A stretch of DNA of 27,262 nt from BS750m-G62 sp964577175 (GTDB lineage: Bacteria > Planctomycetota > Phycisphaerae > FEN-1346): positions 1-27,262 of the forward strand of contig CAZNYC010000047.1 in NCBI GenBank assembly GCA_964577175.1, in the 5' to 3' direction. This document shows positions 7,265-15,034 of the stretch, piece after piece; the stretch's first letter is position 1, and the number at the start of each line of letters is the position of its first letter. A model generated the notes under the pieces. It saw only the letters and a list, made by a program, of their open reading frames with translations. It was not told where the DNA came from and searched no databases. A program made the translations under genes and the position numbers.

Positions 7265-7571
7265 AACGGCGAAACAACAATGATGAATGAAGAATCATGA
7301 ACGCCGAATGATGAAGGCAACGGGCAAGCGCGGCCTGCGAGCCGGCACCGGGAGCGGCGGCATGCCCTTCGTTGTCATTCTGAGGAGGCCAGCAAGGGCC
7401 GACGAAGAATCTCGCCTCGGCCCTCGTTTTGCCATTCGCACGGCGAGATTCTTCGGCCCCGCTCGCGGGCCTCAGAATGACAGATCTGAGGCTGGGGCGA
7501 TGCTGAAATTTGAGTCTCCATAACTCATATAGCGTCCATGGGAAGAAAGGTGAACCAGTCAGGAGACAGCC
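7265..7571. other. ssb-rpsR spacer filled with repeats
   Basis: This 307-nt gap inside an otherwise tight operon holds an A-rich 'acaacaatgatgaatgaagaa' type stretch (about 7272-7316), a full TGTCATTCTGAGG palindrome (7373-7482) and the rpsR ribosome binding site. Short open frames here are built from these repeats. I see no promoter or terminator with confidence. Confidence 0.6.
7373..7482. repeat. TGTCATTCTGAGG palindromic repeat, copy 2
   Basis: A ~110-bp copy of the same inverted repeat, with outer TGTCATTCTGAGG and CCTCAGAATGACA arms and inner GAAGAATCTCGCC and GGCGAGATTCTTC arms. It sits between ssb and rpsR, so any transcript of the operon would form this large hairpin. Confidence 0.92.
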
Positions 7572-7808
7572 GTGGCTAAGAGGAAACGCCGACGCATGCG
7601 CTTCCGCGACCGTGCCAAGTGCCGGTTCTGCCGGGAGAACATCACCTACATCGATTACAAGGACACGCAGACCCTGCAGAAACTGACGACCACGCGGGGC
7701 AAGATGCTCAGCCGCAAACGCAGCGGCAACTGCGCGAAGCATCAGCGGCAGGCGGCCCGGGCGCTGAAGCGGGCCCGTTTCCTCGCCCTCATGCCCTACG
7801 TCAGTTAG
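7572..7808 (+). CDS. rpsR: 30S ribosomal protein bS18
   Basis: It binds the central domain of 16S rRNA as a partner of bS6. The 78-residue protein matches the family over its length: RDRAKCRFCRENITYIDYKD, TLQKLTTTRGKMLSRKRSGN and CAKHQRQAARALKRAR. The CRFC pair and the later Cys-X2-His suggest the zinc-binding form of bS18, by inference from spacing. The GTG start has AGGAGA 5 nt upstream. Confidence 0.96.
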   Translation: MAKRKRRRMRFRDRAKCRFCRENITYIDYKDTQTLQKLTTTRGKMLSRKRSGNCAKHQRQAARALKRARFLALMPYVS

Positions 7809-7876
7809 CGCCGAACCCGCGGACCCCCGCGCGCCGCCGCGCGCCCGGAACGGCCGCGACAACCGGGAGAGGTACC

Positions 7877-8320
7877 ATGAAGGTCTTGCTCCGACAGGAC
7901 GTGGCGCCGATCGGCGTCATCGGCGACGTCGTCGACGTGAAGCCGGGCTACGCCCGCAATTACCTGCTGCCCAAGGAACTGGCCGTCGAGCCCACCGACG
8001 CCAACATCCAGCGCATCGAACGCGAACGCAAGGACCGCGAGAAGCGCCAGAAGCAGCGCCTGCAGTCCCTCAAGGGCATCGCCTCGCGCCTCGACGGCGC
8101 CAGCGTCACCATCAAGGCGAAGGCCAACGAACTCGGGCACCTGTTCGGCTCGGTCACCGAGAAGCACATCGCCGACGCCCTGAAGGACGAGGGGTTCGAC
8201 GTCGAACCCGAGAAGATCGCGCTGGCCCAGCCCATCCGGACGCTCGACAAGTTCCGCGTGCCGGTCCACCTGGCCGAGGGCGTCGACGCCGAGGTCGACG
8301 TGTGGGTCGTCCCGGCGTAG
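7877..8320 (+). CDS. rplI: 50S ribosomal protein bL9
   Basis: It binds 23S rRNA near the L1 stalk and influences translational fidelity. The 147 residues show the N-terminal signature (MKVLLRQDVAPIGVIGDVVD, then VKPGYARNYLLPKELA), the central charged helix (residues about 50-75) and the C-terminal domain starting ANELGHLFGSVT. GGGAGAGG lies 5 nt before the ATG. It is the last gene of the operon: an intrinsic terminator begins 5 nt after its stop. In many bacteria dnaB follows directly; here a sulfatase intervenes. Confidence 0.96.
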   Translation: MKVLLRQDVAPIGVIGDVVDVKPGYARNYLLPKELAVEPTDANIQRIERERKDREKRQKQRLQSLKGIASRLDGASVTIKAKANELGHLFGSVTEKHIADALKDEGFDVEPEKIALAQPIRTLDKFRVPVHLAEGVDAEVDVWVVPA

Positions 8321-8325
8321 GTGCG

Positions 8326-8380
8326 AGGCATTCGCCAGCGCGGCGCGGCTCCGGCCCCGCCGCGCTCGAAATGCCTTTTT
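8326..8380 (+). terminator. intrinsic terminator after rplI
   Basis: A long hairpin pairs AGGCATT (8326-8332) with AATGCCT (8370-8376) and, inside it, AGCGCGGCG (8337-8345) with CGCCGCGCT (8358-8366). TTTTT follows at once (8376-8380). It closes the prs-rplI operon. Confidence 0.88.
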
Positions 8381-8459
8381 CAGGTCTGCGCGGTGGGTGC
8401 CCCCCGGCTCCGCTCGGGACAGGCTCTGACCGGCCGCGCATGAGTTAGCGTTGTAGTGC

Positions 8460-8605
8460 TATTGAGGCCGGCAGAACCAATGTAACAAGTCGGGTGCCAC
8501 GGTTTGCTTGTCAAACCGTGTGTCGGACCGGAAAACACGGATTGCTTGCAATCCGTGGCACCTTCGAATTCGGAAACCGTGACATTGGTTTTGCCGGCCT
8601 CAATA
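8460..8605. repeat. MITE-like inverted repeat upstream of the sulfatase
   Basis: Arms 8460-8486 and 8579-8605 are 27-nt reverse complements with two mismatches (core GAGGCCGGCAGAACCAATGT). Nested inside are GGTGCCACGG (8493-8502) and CCGTGGCACC (8553-8562), each part of a smaller hairpin. Short size, terminal inverted repeats and no coding content resemble a miniature element; no obvious target-site duplication is seen. A related GGTGCCAC palindrome lies on the other side of the sulfatase (10141-10214). Confidence 0.72.
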
Positions 8606-8668
8606 AATGTGGCGCACGGCGCGTCGAACGATGTACATCGTCACCCGAACCCAGCGAGGAGGGTACGC

Positions 8669-10042
8669 ATGTCCGCCGACCTTGTCGATCTCCGTTACGG
8701 CCTTCGCCGCCGGGATCTTCTGCGCACGGCCGCCGGCGCCGCAGCCGCCGGCGCGATGGGTGGTCTGGGATGCCTCGCACCCGCCGCCGAAGGGCAGGGG
8801 GACGCCCCCGCCGCCGACCGGCCCAACATCCTTCTCCTCATCGGCGACGACCAGAGTTGGACCGACTTCTCCTTCATGGACCACCCGGCCATCCAGACGC
8901 CGCACCTCGACCGCCTGGCCGCCGGCGGCCTGCTGCTGCCCGAGGCGTACGTCGCGGCGCCCCTGTGCCGGCCCAGCCTCGCGTCCATCCTGACGGGCCT
9001 GTACCCGCATCAGCACGGTATCTGCTGCAACGATCCGCCCGGGCCGCGCAAGGAGCGCGCCGAGCGAGATTACCGGTACATGAAGGACCTCGTGACCATC
9101 CCGCGGCTCCTGCGTCCCCTGGGGTACCGCAGCCTCCAGACCGGCAAGTACTGGGAGCACCATTACAAGACGGGCGGGTTCACCGACGGCATGACGACCA
9201 AGGGCCGGCACGGCGGGCCGGGCCTCACGATCGGCCGCAAGACCATGGAGCCCATCGAACGGTTCGTCGGCGACTGCGCGGATGCGGGCGACCCGTTCTT
9301 CATCTGGTACGCCCCGTTCCTGCCCCACACGCCCCACAATCCGCCCCGGCGGCTCCTGAAGAAATACACGGCCGACGGCCGGCCCGAACGGGTCGCCAAG
9401 TACTACGCCATGTGCGAATGGTTCGACGAGACGTGCGGCCAGGTGCTGGACATCCTCGAGAAGAACGGTGTCCGCGAGAACACCTTCGTCCTCTACGTTT
9501 CCGACAACGGGTGGACCGACGGGTACATGGCGGAGAAGACGTACGGCCATTTGCCGGAGGGCAAACGCATGTGGCCGCAGCCCAAGGGCAAGCAGCACGT
9601 GTACGACGGCGGCGCCCGGACGCCGATCATCCTGAACCGTCCCGGCCGGATTCCCCCCGCCCGCCGCGACGACCTGGCGACGGCCGTCGACCTTGCCCCG
9701 ACCATCCTGGCGGCGTGCGGCGCCAAACCGACCGAGCGGATGCAGGGCATCAACCTGCTCGACGCCGATGCCCGCGCCGCCCGCAAGGCCGTCTTCGGCG
9801 AGGGGTTCGTCCACACGGCCAAGACCACGGAGCGGCCCGGCCCGAACCTGCGGGCGCGGTGGGTCCGCGAGGGGCCGTGGAAACTCATCGTCCCCGCCAA
9901 GACCGATCCCGAGTTCTACGGCAAGCCGGAACTGTATAACATCGAGGACGACCCGTTCGAGCGGGCGGACCTGGCCGCCAAACACCCGTCGAAGGTCGAG
10001 CACCTCCGCGGCCTGCTGGATGCGTGGTGGAAGCCGGGGTAG
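8669..10042 (+). CDS. Tat-exported sulfatase
   Basis: Formylglycine sulfatases hydrolyse sulfate esters, here probably of sulfated polysaccharides outside the cytoplasm. The ATG at 8669 has GAGGAGGG 5 nt upstream. The 457-residue product begins with a Tat signal (RRRDLLRT, then an Ala/Gly hydrophobic stretch to about residue 35). The mature part shows the metal-binding IGDDQ (residues 58-62), the active-site stretch APLCRPSLASILTGLYPH with Cys100, and later LQTGKYW and YVSDNGW. The active-site motif is C-R-P-S-L where the usual one is C-X-P-S-R, so the second Arg is Leu; C-terminal STLYNI-like ELYNIEDDPFE is normal. Conversion of Cys100 would require a maturation enzyme outside this window. 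It interrupts the conserved rplI-dnaB neighbourhood and is flanked by repeats. Confidence 0.9.
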   Translation: MSADLVDLRYGLRRRDLLRTAAGAAAAGAMGGLGCLAPAAEGQGDAPAADRPNILLLIGDDQSWTDFSFMDHPAIQTPHLDRLAAGGLLLPEAYVAAPLCRPSLASILTGLYPHQHGICCNDPPGPRKERAERDYRYMKDLVTIPRLLRPLGYRSLQTGKYWEHHYKTGGFTDGMTTKGRHGGPGLTIGRKTMEPIERFVGDCADAGDPFFIWYAPFLPHTPHNPPRRLLKKYTADGRPERVAKYYAMCEWFDETCGQVLDILEKNGVRENTFVLYVSDNGWTDGYMAEKTYGHLPEGKRMWPQPKGKQHVYDGGARTPIILNRPGRIPPARRDDLATAVDLAPTILAACGAKPTERMQGINLLDADARAARKAVFGEGFVHTAKTTERPGPNLRARWVREGPWKLIVPAKTDPEFYGKPELYNIEDDPFERADLAAKHPSKVEHLRGLLDAWWKPG

Positions 10043-10044
10043 GC

Positions 10045-10120
10045 GTGTGGCCCGGTCGGCTTGCCCGGCCGGGAGGCGCGCCGCGGCACGTTGCGCGGCG
10101 GGTACGGAGACCCACCGCGC
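10045..10120. repeat. composite of two GC palindromes
   Basis: GTGTGGCCCGGTCGGCTTGC and its inverted partner GCCCGGCCGGG (10045-10073) are followed by the GCGCGGCGGGT...ACCCACCGCGC palindrome (10093-10120). The same pairing occurs in similar order at 16917-16986. Confidence 0.8.
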
Positions 10121-10138
10121 TGCCCTCCCACGTGCGCG

Positions 10139-10216
10139 CCGGGTGCCACCGATTGCTCGTCAATCGGTGCTTCCAGACCGTGGCGCACGGTTTGGCAAGC
10201 AAACCGTGGCACCCGC
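10139..10216. repeat. GGTGCCAC palindromic repeat downstream of the sulfatase
   Basis: Outer arms GCCGGGTGCCAC and GTGGCACCCGCG enclose two small hairpins (ACCGATTGCTCGTCAATCGGT; ACGGTTTGGCAAGCAAACCGT). It is related to the inner part of the repeat at 8491-8562, so the sulfatase lies between two copies. Confidence 0.8.
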
Positions 10217-10227
10217 GTAGCCGACGC

Positions 10228-10256
10228 TTGACCTCCCGCCCCGCCGGCGATACAGT
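10228..10256 (+). promoter_or_regulatory. probable promoter of dnaB
   Basis: TTGACC (10228-10233) and TACAGT (10251-10256) are 17 nt apart. The predicted start near 10263 gives dnaB a ~38-nt leader and transcription independent of the upstream operon. Confidence 0.6.
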
Positions 10257-10300
10257 CGGGCGCGACGCACGTCCTGCAACCATCGGCTGAAAGCACAGGC

Positions 10301-11725
10301 ATGCCCGACGACCCGCTGCTCGACAAGGTCCCGCCCCACAGCCTGGAGGCCGAGATGAGCGTCCTGGGGGCCATGATGCTCAGCCCCGACGCCATCGGCC
10401 TCTGCATCCAGTACCTCGACGCCGACGCCTTCTACCGTGCCGAGCACCGGGCCCTTTTCGCCTGCCTCCTCGACCTCTACGACAAGAACGAGCCGATCGA
10501 CCTCGTGAGCATGAAGGAGGCGCTCGCCCAGCGCGGCGACCTGGAGGACATCGGCGGCGAGGACTACCTCGTCACCCTGGCCGACTCCACCCCCACCGTC
10601 GCCAACGCCGAGTACTACGCGAAGGTCGTCAAGGAGAAGTCGCTCCTGCGGGGCCTGATCAACGCCGCCGCCGAGATCATCCGCGACGCCCACACGCCCG
10701 ACCAGGTCGACGACGTCCTCGACCGGTGCGAGCAGCGCATCTTCGACGTCGTCGAGCGCAAGATCGTCGGCCAGGCCACCGACATGCGGTCCATCCTGGC
10801 CGAGGTCATGCAAAAACTCGAACTCGTGGGCGGAAAAGGGGTCACGGGGCTGCCCACCGGGTTCATGGACCTGGACGACAAGACGCGCGGCCTTCACAGC
10901 GGCCAACTCATCATCCTGGCCGCGAGGCCCTCGGTCGGCAAGAGCGCGCTGGCGCTGAACATCGCCGAGCACGTGGCGGTGGACCACGGCCGGCCGCTTG
11001 CCTTCTTCAGCCTGGAGATGAGCAAGGAGGAACTCGCCCTGCGGCTGGTCTCGTCCAAGGGCGAGGTGGACGGGCAAGACCTTCGCAAAGGACGCGTGCC
11101 CACCGAGAAGGCGCGGCACATCGCCCAACACGTGTTACCGGTTCTGCGGGACACGCCGCTTTACATCGACGACATGTCGGGCCTGCGGGTCATCGATCTG
11201 CGGGCCAAGGCCCGGCGCCTCATTCAGCGGCACGACATCGAACTCATTGTCGTGGATTACCTGCAGCTGATGACCGCCCCGGGGGCGGAGAGCCGCCAGG
11301 TCGAGGTCGCCTCCATCAGCCGCGGCCTGAAGGCCCTGGCGCGCGAACTCGACGTCCCCGTCCTCGCGGTCGCGCAACTGCGGCGCGAGAGCGAGGAGCA
11401 TAAGCGGCCGAGGCTCTCCGACCTTCGCGAATCCGGCGCCATCGAACAGGACGCCGACGTCGTCCTCCTCCTCCATCGCGAGTCGATGCGGCACTCGCCG
11501 GGCACCCAGGAACACGAGGAGGCGCGCGGCACGGCGGAACTGATCATCGCCAAGCAGCGCAACGGGCCCACCGATACGCTCCGGCTGACGTGGCAGCCGC
11601 AGTACACCCGGTTCCGGACCTGGTCGCCGCGCGAGGCCCCCGCCGGCGCCGCCGTCGAACAGTACGCGGTCGTCGAAGGCGGCGCCCCGCCGCCCGAACC
11701 CGACGAGGACGACGCGCCGTTCTGA
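10301..11725 (+). CDS. dnaB: replicative DNA helicase
   Basis: The hexameric ATPase unwinds DNA ahead of the replisome. The 474 residues contain the N-terminal DnaB domain (PPHSLEAEMSVLGAMML), Walker A RPSVGKSA (209-216), Walker B ELIVVDYLQLM (Asp319) and the RLSDLRESGAIEQDADVV block. No intein interrupts the Walker A region. The C-terminus ends EPDEDDAPF, an acidic plus Pro-Phe ending that resembles an SSB tip. It lies downstream of rplI as in many bacteria but separated by a sulfatase, and probably has its own promoter. Start: first ATG with homology (MPDDPLLDKVPPHS); the upstream Shine-Dalgarno is weak. Confidence 0.97.
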   Translation: MPDDPLLDKVPPHSLEAEMSVLGAMMLSPDAIGLCIQYLDADAFYRAEHRALFACLLDLYDKNEPIDLVSMKEALAQRGDLEDIGGEDYLVTLADSTPTVANAEYYAKVVKEKSLLRGLINAAAEIIRDAHTPDQVDDVLDRCEQRIFDVVERKIVGQATDMRSILAEVMQKLELVGGKGVTGLPTGFMDLDDKTRGLHSGQLIILAARPSVGKSALALNIAEHVAVDHGRPLAFFSLEMSKEELALRLVSSKGEVDGQDLRKGRVPTEKARHIAQHVLPVLRDTPLYIDDMSGLRVIDLRAKARRLIQRHDIELIVVDYLQLMTAPGAESRQVEVASISRGLKALARELDVPVLAVAQLRRESEEHKRPRLSDLRESGAIEQDADVVLLLHRESMRHSPGTQEHEEARGTAELIIAKQRNGPTDTLRLTWQPQYTRFRTWSPREAPAGAAVEQYAVVEGGAPPPEPDEDDAPF

Positions 11726-11754
11726 CCGCGAAGAAGAAGCGCGGAAAACAGACT

Positions 11755-11852
11755 TGTCATTCTGAGGCCCGCTTGTGGCCCGAAGCATCTCGCCGTGGTT
11801 GTTGCCTTTCGCTTTTCGCACGGCGAGATGCTTCGCTTCGCTCAGCATGACA
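11755..11852. repeat. TGTCATTCTGAGG palindromic repeat, copy 3
   Basis: A ~98-bp copy with GAAGCATCTCGCC and GGCGAGATGCTTC inner arms (a C for A variant of copies 1 and 2) and a CTCAGCATGACA right arm. It lies just after dnaB. Confidence 0.9.
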
Positions 11853-11854
11853 GG

Positions 11855-11883
11855 CGCGCGGCGGGTCTGCGCACCCGCCGCGC
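11855..11883. repeat. GCGCGGCGGGT palindrome
   Basis: GCGCGGCGGGT and ACCCGCCGCGC arms around a short CTGCGC loop. One of about six good ~28-nt copies in the intergenic spaces of the window. Confidence 0.8.
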
Positions 11884-11892
11884 TTGATTATC

Positions 11893-11926
11893 ATCGCGCG
11901 GTGGGCCGGGAGGGCCACCGCGCGAT
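11893..11926. terminator. strong hairpin between convergent genes
   Basis: ATCGCGCGGTGG (11893-11904) is a perfect reverse complement of CCACCGCGCGAT (11915-11926), 10-nt loop. Placed between convergent dnaB and the PQQ-repeat gene, it may help stop transcription from both sides, though no T-tract follows on either strand. Confidence 0.5.
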
Positions 11927-11938
11927 AACCTCGGCGCC

Positions 11939-13210
11939 TCACCGGTCGCGAATGTCATACGCCAGCAGATGGTCCGCGTGGCGGATGTACAGCCGGCCGC
12001 CGCACACCACCGGGTGAGCCAGCAGGTGGTCCTTCGTCGGGACGGGCGGAATCTGAAACTCGCTCACGATTCTGGCGGCCTCGGGTGTCGCCTTCACCAG
12101 CCGCACCTCCCCCTTCTGCCCCACGCCGTAGATGAGCCCGTCCGCCCACGTCAGGGAAACCTTGCCCACCGGCTCGTGGCGGTAGAGGACCTCGCCCGTC
12201 TGCCAGTTTACGCAGAGGAGGCCCTTGTGGTACATGCGGCAGCCGACGCCGTAGAGGTGCCCGTCAAGGAGCAGGACGCCGCCGTGGCAGTTGTCGAACT
12301 CCGGGCAGTACCACACCTGGCGCACGGACCGGCCCTCGGGACCGATCTCGATCAGTCGTCCGCCCGCCTGGTGGCCGCTCGTTACGAACACGCGGCCGTC
12401 GTGGTACAGCGGCGTGTCCACGTTCTGGTTGTACCGGCTGGGGTGCGGGTGCGACCAGAGGCTGCGGCCGGTCTCGACGTCGACGCCCACGACGGTCTTC
12501 TTCATGAGGATGAGCAGCAGCCGCCGGCCCCCGTGGGTGACCACCGCCGGCGAACAGTACGCCTGGTCGTCGTCCACGGTGGTGTTCACCCAGACGGGCC
12601 GGCCGCTCTTCTTCTCCAGCGCCACGACCCGTCCCCGCCTGCCGCCGGGCACGCACAGGACCTTGTCGTCCTCGACGATGACGTTCTCGGCCAGGCCCCA
12701 GGTGGCCCGCCGCGTGCCGAACGCCTCGACGAGGTTGACGGCCCAGACTTCCTTGCCCGTTTCCGCCTCCAGGGCCGCCAGGCGGCCGTGCGGGCCCATG
12801 TGGTACACCATGCCGTCGGACCACGTGGGGGTGGTCCGGGCCCCCGGCTCGGGGCCCCGCCACGCCTTGCCGTTATGGGTTTTCCAGAGGAGGTTGCCAT
12901 CGAGGTCGAGCGCCAGGACGTACTCCTCGCGGTCGAAGTCGCCGGAGGTGAAGAGCCGCCCGTCCGCGACGGACGGGCACGCGTAGCCCCGGCCGGAGCC
13001 GGTGAACGTCCAGAGGAGGGGCGGTCCGCCGTCCGGCCAGCGGTCCAGCAGGCCGGTCTCGGTGGACATGTTGTCGCGCTTCGGCCCGTGGAGTCCGGGC
13101 CAGTACCCGCCGGGGTGGTCCGCCGGGTTCTCTGCCGCCGCGGCGCCGGCCGGTGGCAGGAGCAGGGCGGCTGCCACGAGGAATGCCTGTCCCGTGTGCG
13201 TCGTCGTCAT
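11939..13210 (-). CDS. exported PQQ-like beta-propeller (WD40-like) protein
   Basis: The 423-residue product begins with a signal peptide (residues 1 to about 26, ending AGAAAA). The mature part contains repeated quinoprotein-type blades: LLWKTHNGK, ALEAETGKEVWAVN, ALEKKSGRPVWVN, GVDVETGRSLWSH and CVNWQTGEVLYRH. Such propellers occur in BamB, PQQ dehydrogenases and many planctomycete exported proteins. The N-terminal WPGLHGPKRDNMSTETGLL segment is the form common in planctomycete PQQ-repeat proteins. No dehydrogenase active site is evident, so the function is open. GGAGA lies 7 nt upstream of the ATG. It converges on dnaB and diverges from the yihY-like gene. Confidence 0.88.
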   Translation of the reverse strand: MTTTHTGQAFLVAAALLLPPAGAAAAENPADHPGGYWPGLHGPKRDNMSTETGLLDRWPDGGPPLLWTFTGSGRGYACPSVADGRLFTSGDFDREEYVLALDLDGNLLWKTHNGKAWRGPEPGARTTPTWSDGMVYHMGPHGRLAALEAETGKEVWAVNLVEAFGTRRATWGLAENVIVEDDKVLCVPGGRRGRVVALEKKSGRPVWVNTTVDDDQAYCSPAVVTHGGRRLLLILMKKTVVGVDVETGRSLWSHPHPSRYNQNVDTPLYHDGRVFVTSGHQAGGRLIEIGPEGRSVRQVWYCPEFDNCHGGVLLLDGHLYGVGCRMYHKGLLCVNWQTGEVLYRHEPVGKVSLTWADGLIYGVGQKGEVRLVKATPEAARIVSEFQIPPVPTKDHLLAHPVVCGGRLYIRHADHLLAYDIRDR

Positions 13211-13423
13211 CGCGTGTCTCCGATTGGGTTTGGCCGCTGTTACGTTGTGCGGGGCGGGTCTCCGCAGGCGCCGCGCACGCGTTTTTCGAGCCGGCCGCGG
13301 GAGCGGCCGGTCATCACCATCCGAGGCGACGCTTCCGCTGCGCCGGAGAATGACCCGCCGCTTCCGCGGCGGGCTCGACCCACGCCCATGTCGAGCCGGC
13401 GCCGCGCCCTCGCACCCGCCCAC

Positions 13424-13452
13424 TTGATTCGGCGCCCGCGATGGCCGATACT
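13424..13452 (+). promoter_or_regulatory. probable promoter of the YihY-like gene
   Basis: TTGATT (13424-13429) and GATACT (13447-13452) are 17 nt apart, with a ~37-nt leader to the ATG at 13496. The hexamers resemble those ahead of the GH16 gene. Confidence 0.5.
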
Positions 13453-13495
13453 GGCACGTGCTGCCCACCTGCCGGGCCGGACCGGGGGACGCCTC

Positions 13496-15004
13496 ATGCA
13501 AATCTTCGACGAACTTCACCGCCGCGTCAAGAACCTCCTGACGGCGCCGCTGGCGGAATTGGGCAGTTGGGCCCGTTTCGCACGGGGCCAGGTCACGCTG
13601 TGGCGGTACTGCGCCCGTCGCCTGCACGAGAACAACGTGATGGCGATGTCGAGCGCCCTCTCGTTCCGGACGATCTTCGCCATGGTGCCGCTCGTCATTG
13701 TGGCGTTTCTCGCGCTGAAGTCGCTCGGCGTGGTGGAGGATTCGAAGACGTACCTGCGCGATTTCCTCGACCGGTTCGGCCTGGCGCAGATCACCTACAC
13801 CGAGCCCGGCCAGGCCCCGGCCCCGCCCGACGGCGAAGGCGCCCCCTCGCCGGAACAGGGCGAGCCGCCGGCCCCGCCGCCCCCGCGCGAGGACGCGCAA
13901 CTGCCCGGCACGCCGCCGTACGACGTCCCCCAACGCATCAGCGTGGCCGAGAAGATCGAGTCCGTCGTCGAGAAGGCCGAGAAACGCCTCACGCTCGGCA
14001 CGGTGGGGCCGGTGACGGTCGTGCTCCTGGTCTGGACGGCCCTGACGCTCCTGACGACGATGGAGCGGAGCCTGAACCGCATCTTCGAGGCCCCGCGGGC
14101 GCGCGGCTTCGCCCGGCGGACGCTCATCTACTGGTCTGCCGTCACGCTCGGCCCGCTCATCATCGTGGTGGCGGTGCAACTGGGGGGCGGCCTCGTCGAG
14201 GCCGTCCGGTACGTGCCGGTCCTGCGGTGGACGCTCGGGCCGATCGGCTGGATCGCCCCGTTCGTGGTGGGCGTGCTGGTGGTGGGCTCGCTGTACACCC
14301 TGATGCCGAACACGCGCGTGCAGTTCCGGCGGGCGCTGGAGGGGGCGGTGCTGGCCATCCCGTTCTGGGGCGTGGCCCGGTGGGGGTTCGCGGTCTACGT
14401 GGACCGCGTCGGCGTGACGAGCATCTACGGGGCGATGGCCCTCATCCCGCTCTTCCTCCTGTGGCTGAATCTGTCGTGGTGGATCTTCCTGTTCGGGGCC
14501 CAGGTGGCGCATGCGGCGGCCAACGTCGAGCAACTCATGCGGGCCGACGCCGAACGCGACACGACGCTGACCGCCTGGCACGACCTGGCGGCCGTCGTGG
14601 CGGTGGCGCGGGCACAGGCGGCGCGGGGCAGGGCGGTGTCGCCGGCCGAGGTCGCCGAGGCCCTGGCGTGCCCGGAGGGCCGGGCCGAGGTGCTGCTCCG
14701 CCGACTCGCCGACGCCGACATCCTCCTCCGCGCCCCGCCGCCGGACGAGAAAACCGACGGCGAGGGGGCCGAGCGCGTCGCCCTGGCCGTCCCGCCCGAC
14801 CGGCTGCCCGTCGCCCGCGTGCTGGCCATCCACTGCCCGGACGGCGACGTGGCCTCCGACACCGGCGACGCCGAGGTGAGCCGGGTCGTCGCCGACGCCC
14901 GCCGCCGGGCCGAGGCCGGTATCGAAGGGCTGACCGTTGCGGACCTCCTCCGCCAAAGGCAAAACAACAATCATGAACAAGGAACACCCAACACCCAATC
15001 ATGA
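13496..15004 (+). CDS. YihY/BrkB-family inner membrane protein
   Basis: This family of polytopic membrane proteins has no firmly settled activity. The 502-residue product shows the family N-terminus (ENNVMAMSSALSFRTIFAMV) and about six membrane segments, near residues 57-77, 169-188, 211-231, 248-270, 282-302 and 312-336, with the conserved YTLMPNTRVQFRRALEGA and YGAMALIPLFLLWLNLSWW. A Pro/Gly/Glu-rich insert (about 103-145) between the first two segments is long for the family. A soluble C-terminal region (345-480) looks like a winged-helix type domain. The last ~17 residues (QNNNHEQGTPNTQS) are encoded by an A-rich intergenic repeat, so the original stop may have been lost. The GGGGGA upstream supports the ATG. 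Confidence 0.9.
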   Translation: MQIFDELHRRVKNLLTAPLAELGSWARFARGQVTLWRYCARRLHENNVMAMSSALSFRTIFAMVPLVIVAFLALKSLGVVEDSKTYLRDFLDRFGLAQITYTEPGQAPAPPDGEGAPSPEQGEPPAPPPPREDAQLPGTPPYDVPQRISVAEKIESVVEKAEKRLTLGTVGPVTVVLLVWTALTLLTTMERSLNRIFEAPRARGFARRTLIYWSAVTLGPLIIVVAVQLGGGLVEAVRYVPVLRWTLGPIGWIAPFVVGVLVVGSLYTLMPNTRVQFRRALEGAVLAIPFWGVARWGFAVYVDRVGVTSIYGAMALIPLFLLWLNLSWWIFLFGAQVAHAAANVEQLMRADAERDTTLTAWHDLAAVVAVARAQAARGRAVSPAEVAEALACPEGRAEVLLRRLADADILLRAPPPDEKTDGEGAERVALAVPPDRLPVARVLAIHCPDGDVASDTGDAEVSRVVADARRRAEAGIEGLTVADLLRQRQNNNHEQGTPNTQS

Positions 15005-15006
15005 AG
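14957..15006 (+). repeat. A-rich 'acaacaatcatgaa' repeat overlapping a gene end
   Basis: The stretch with AACAACAATCATGAACAAGG and CAATCATGAAGGG resembles 7266-7316 after ssb, where AACAACAATGATGAA and ATGATGAAGG occur. In both cases a TGTCATTCTGAGG-type palindrome follows within ~60 nt. Here it supplies the last codons of the YihY-like gene. Confidence 0.6.
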
Positions 15007-15034
15007 GGACCGGGCCGGGGGCCCGGTAACATGC

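Noticed and set aside
8669..10042. Sulfatase as part of a complete transposon
   Set aside because: Flanking palindromes exist, but there is no transposase, and no matching target-site duplication is evident.
13211..14998. N-terminal extension of the PQQ-like gene antisense to the YihY-like gene
   Set aside because: A signal peptide and ribosome binding site place the true start at 13210; the extension is antisense to a recognised membrane protein.
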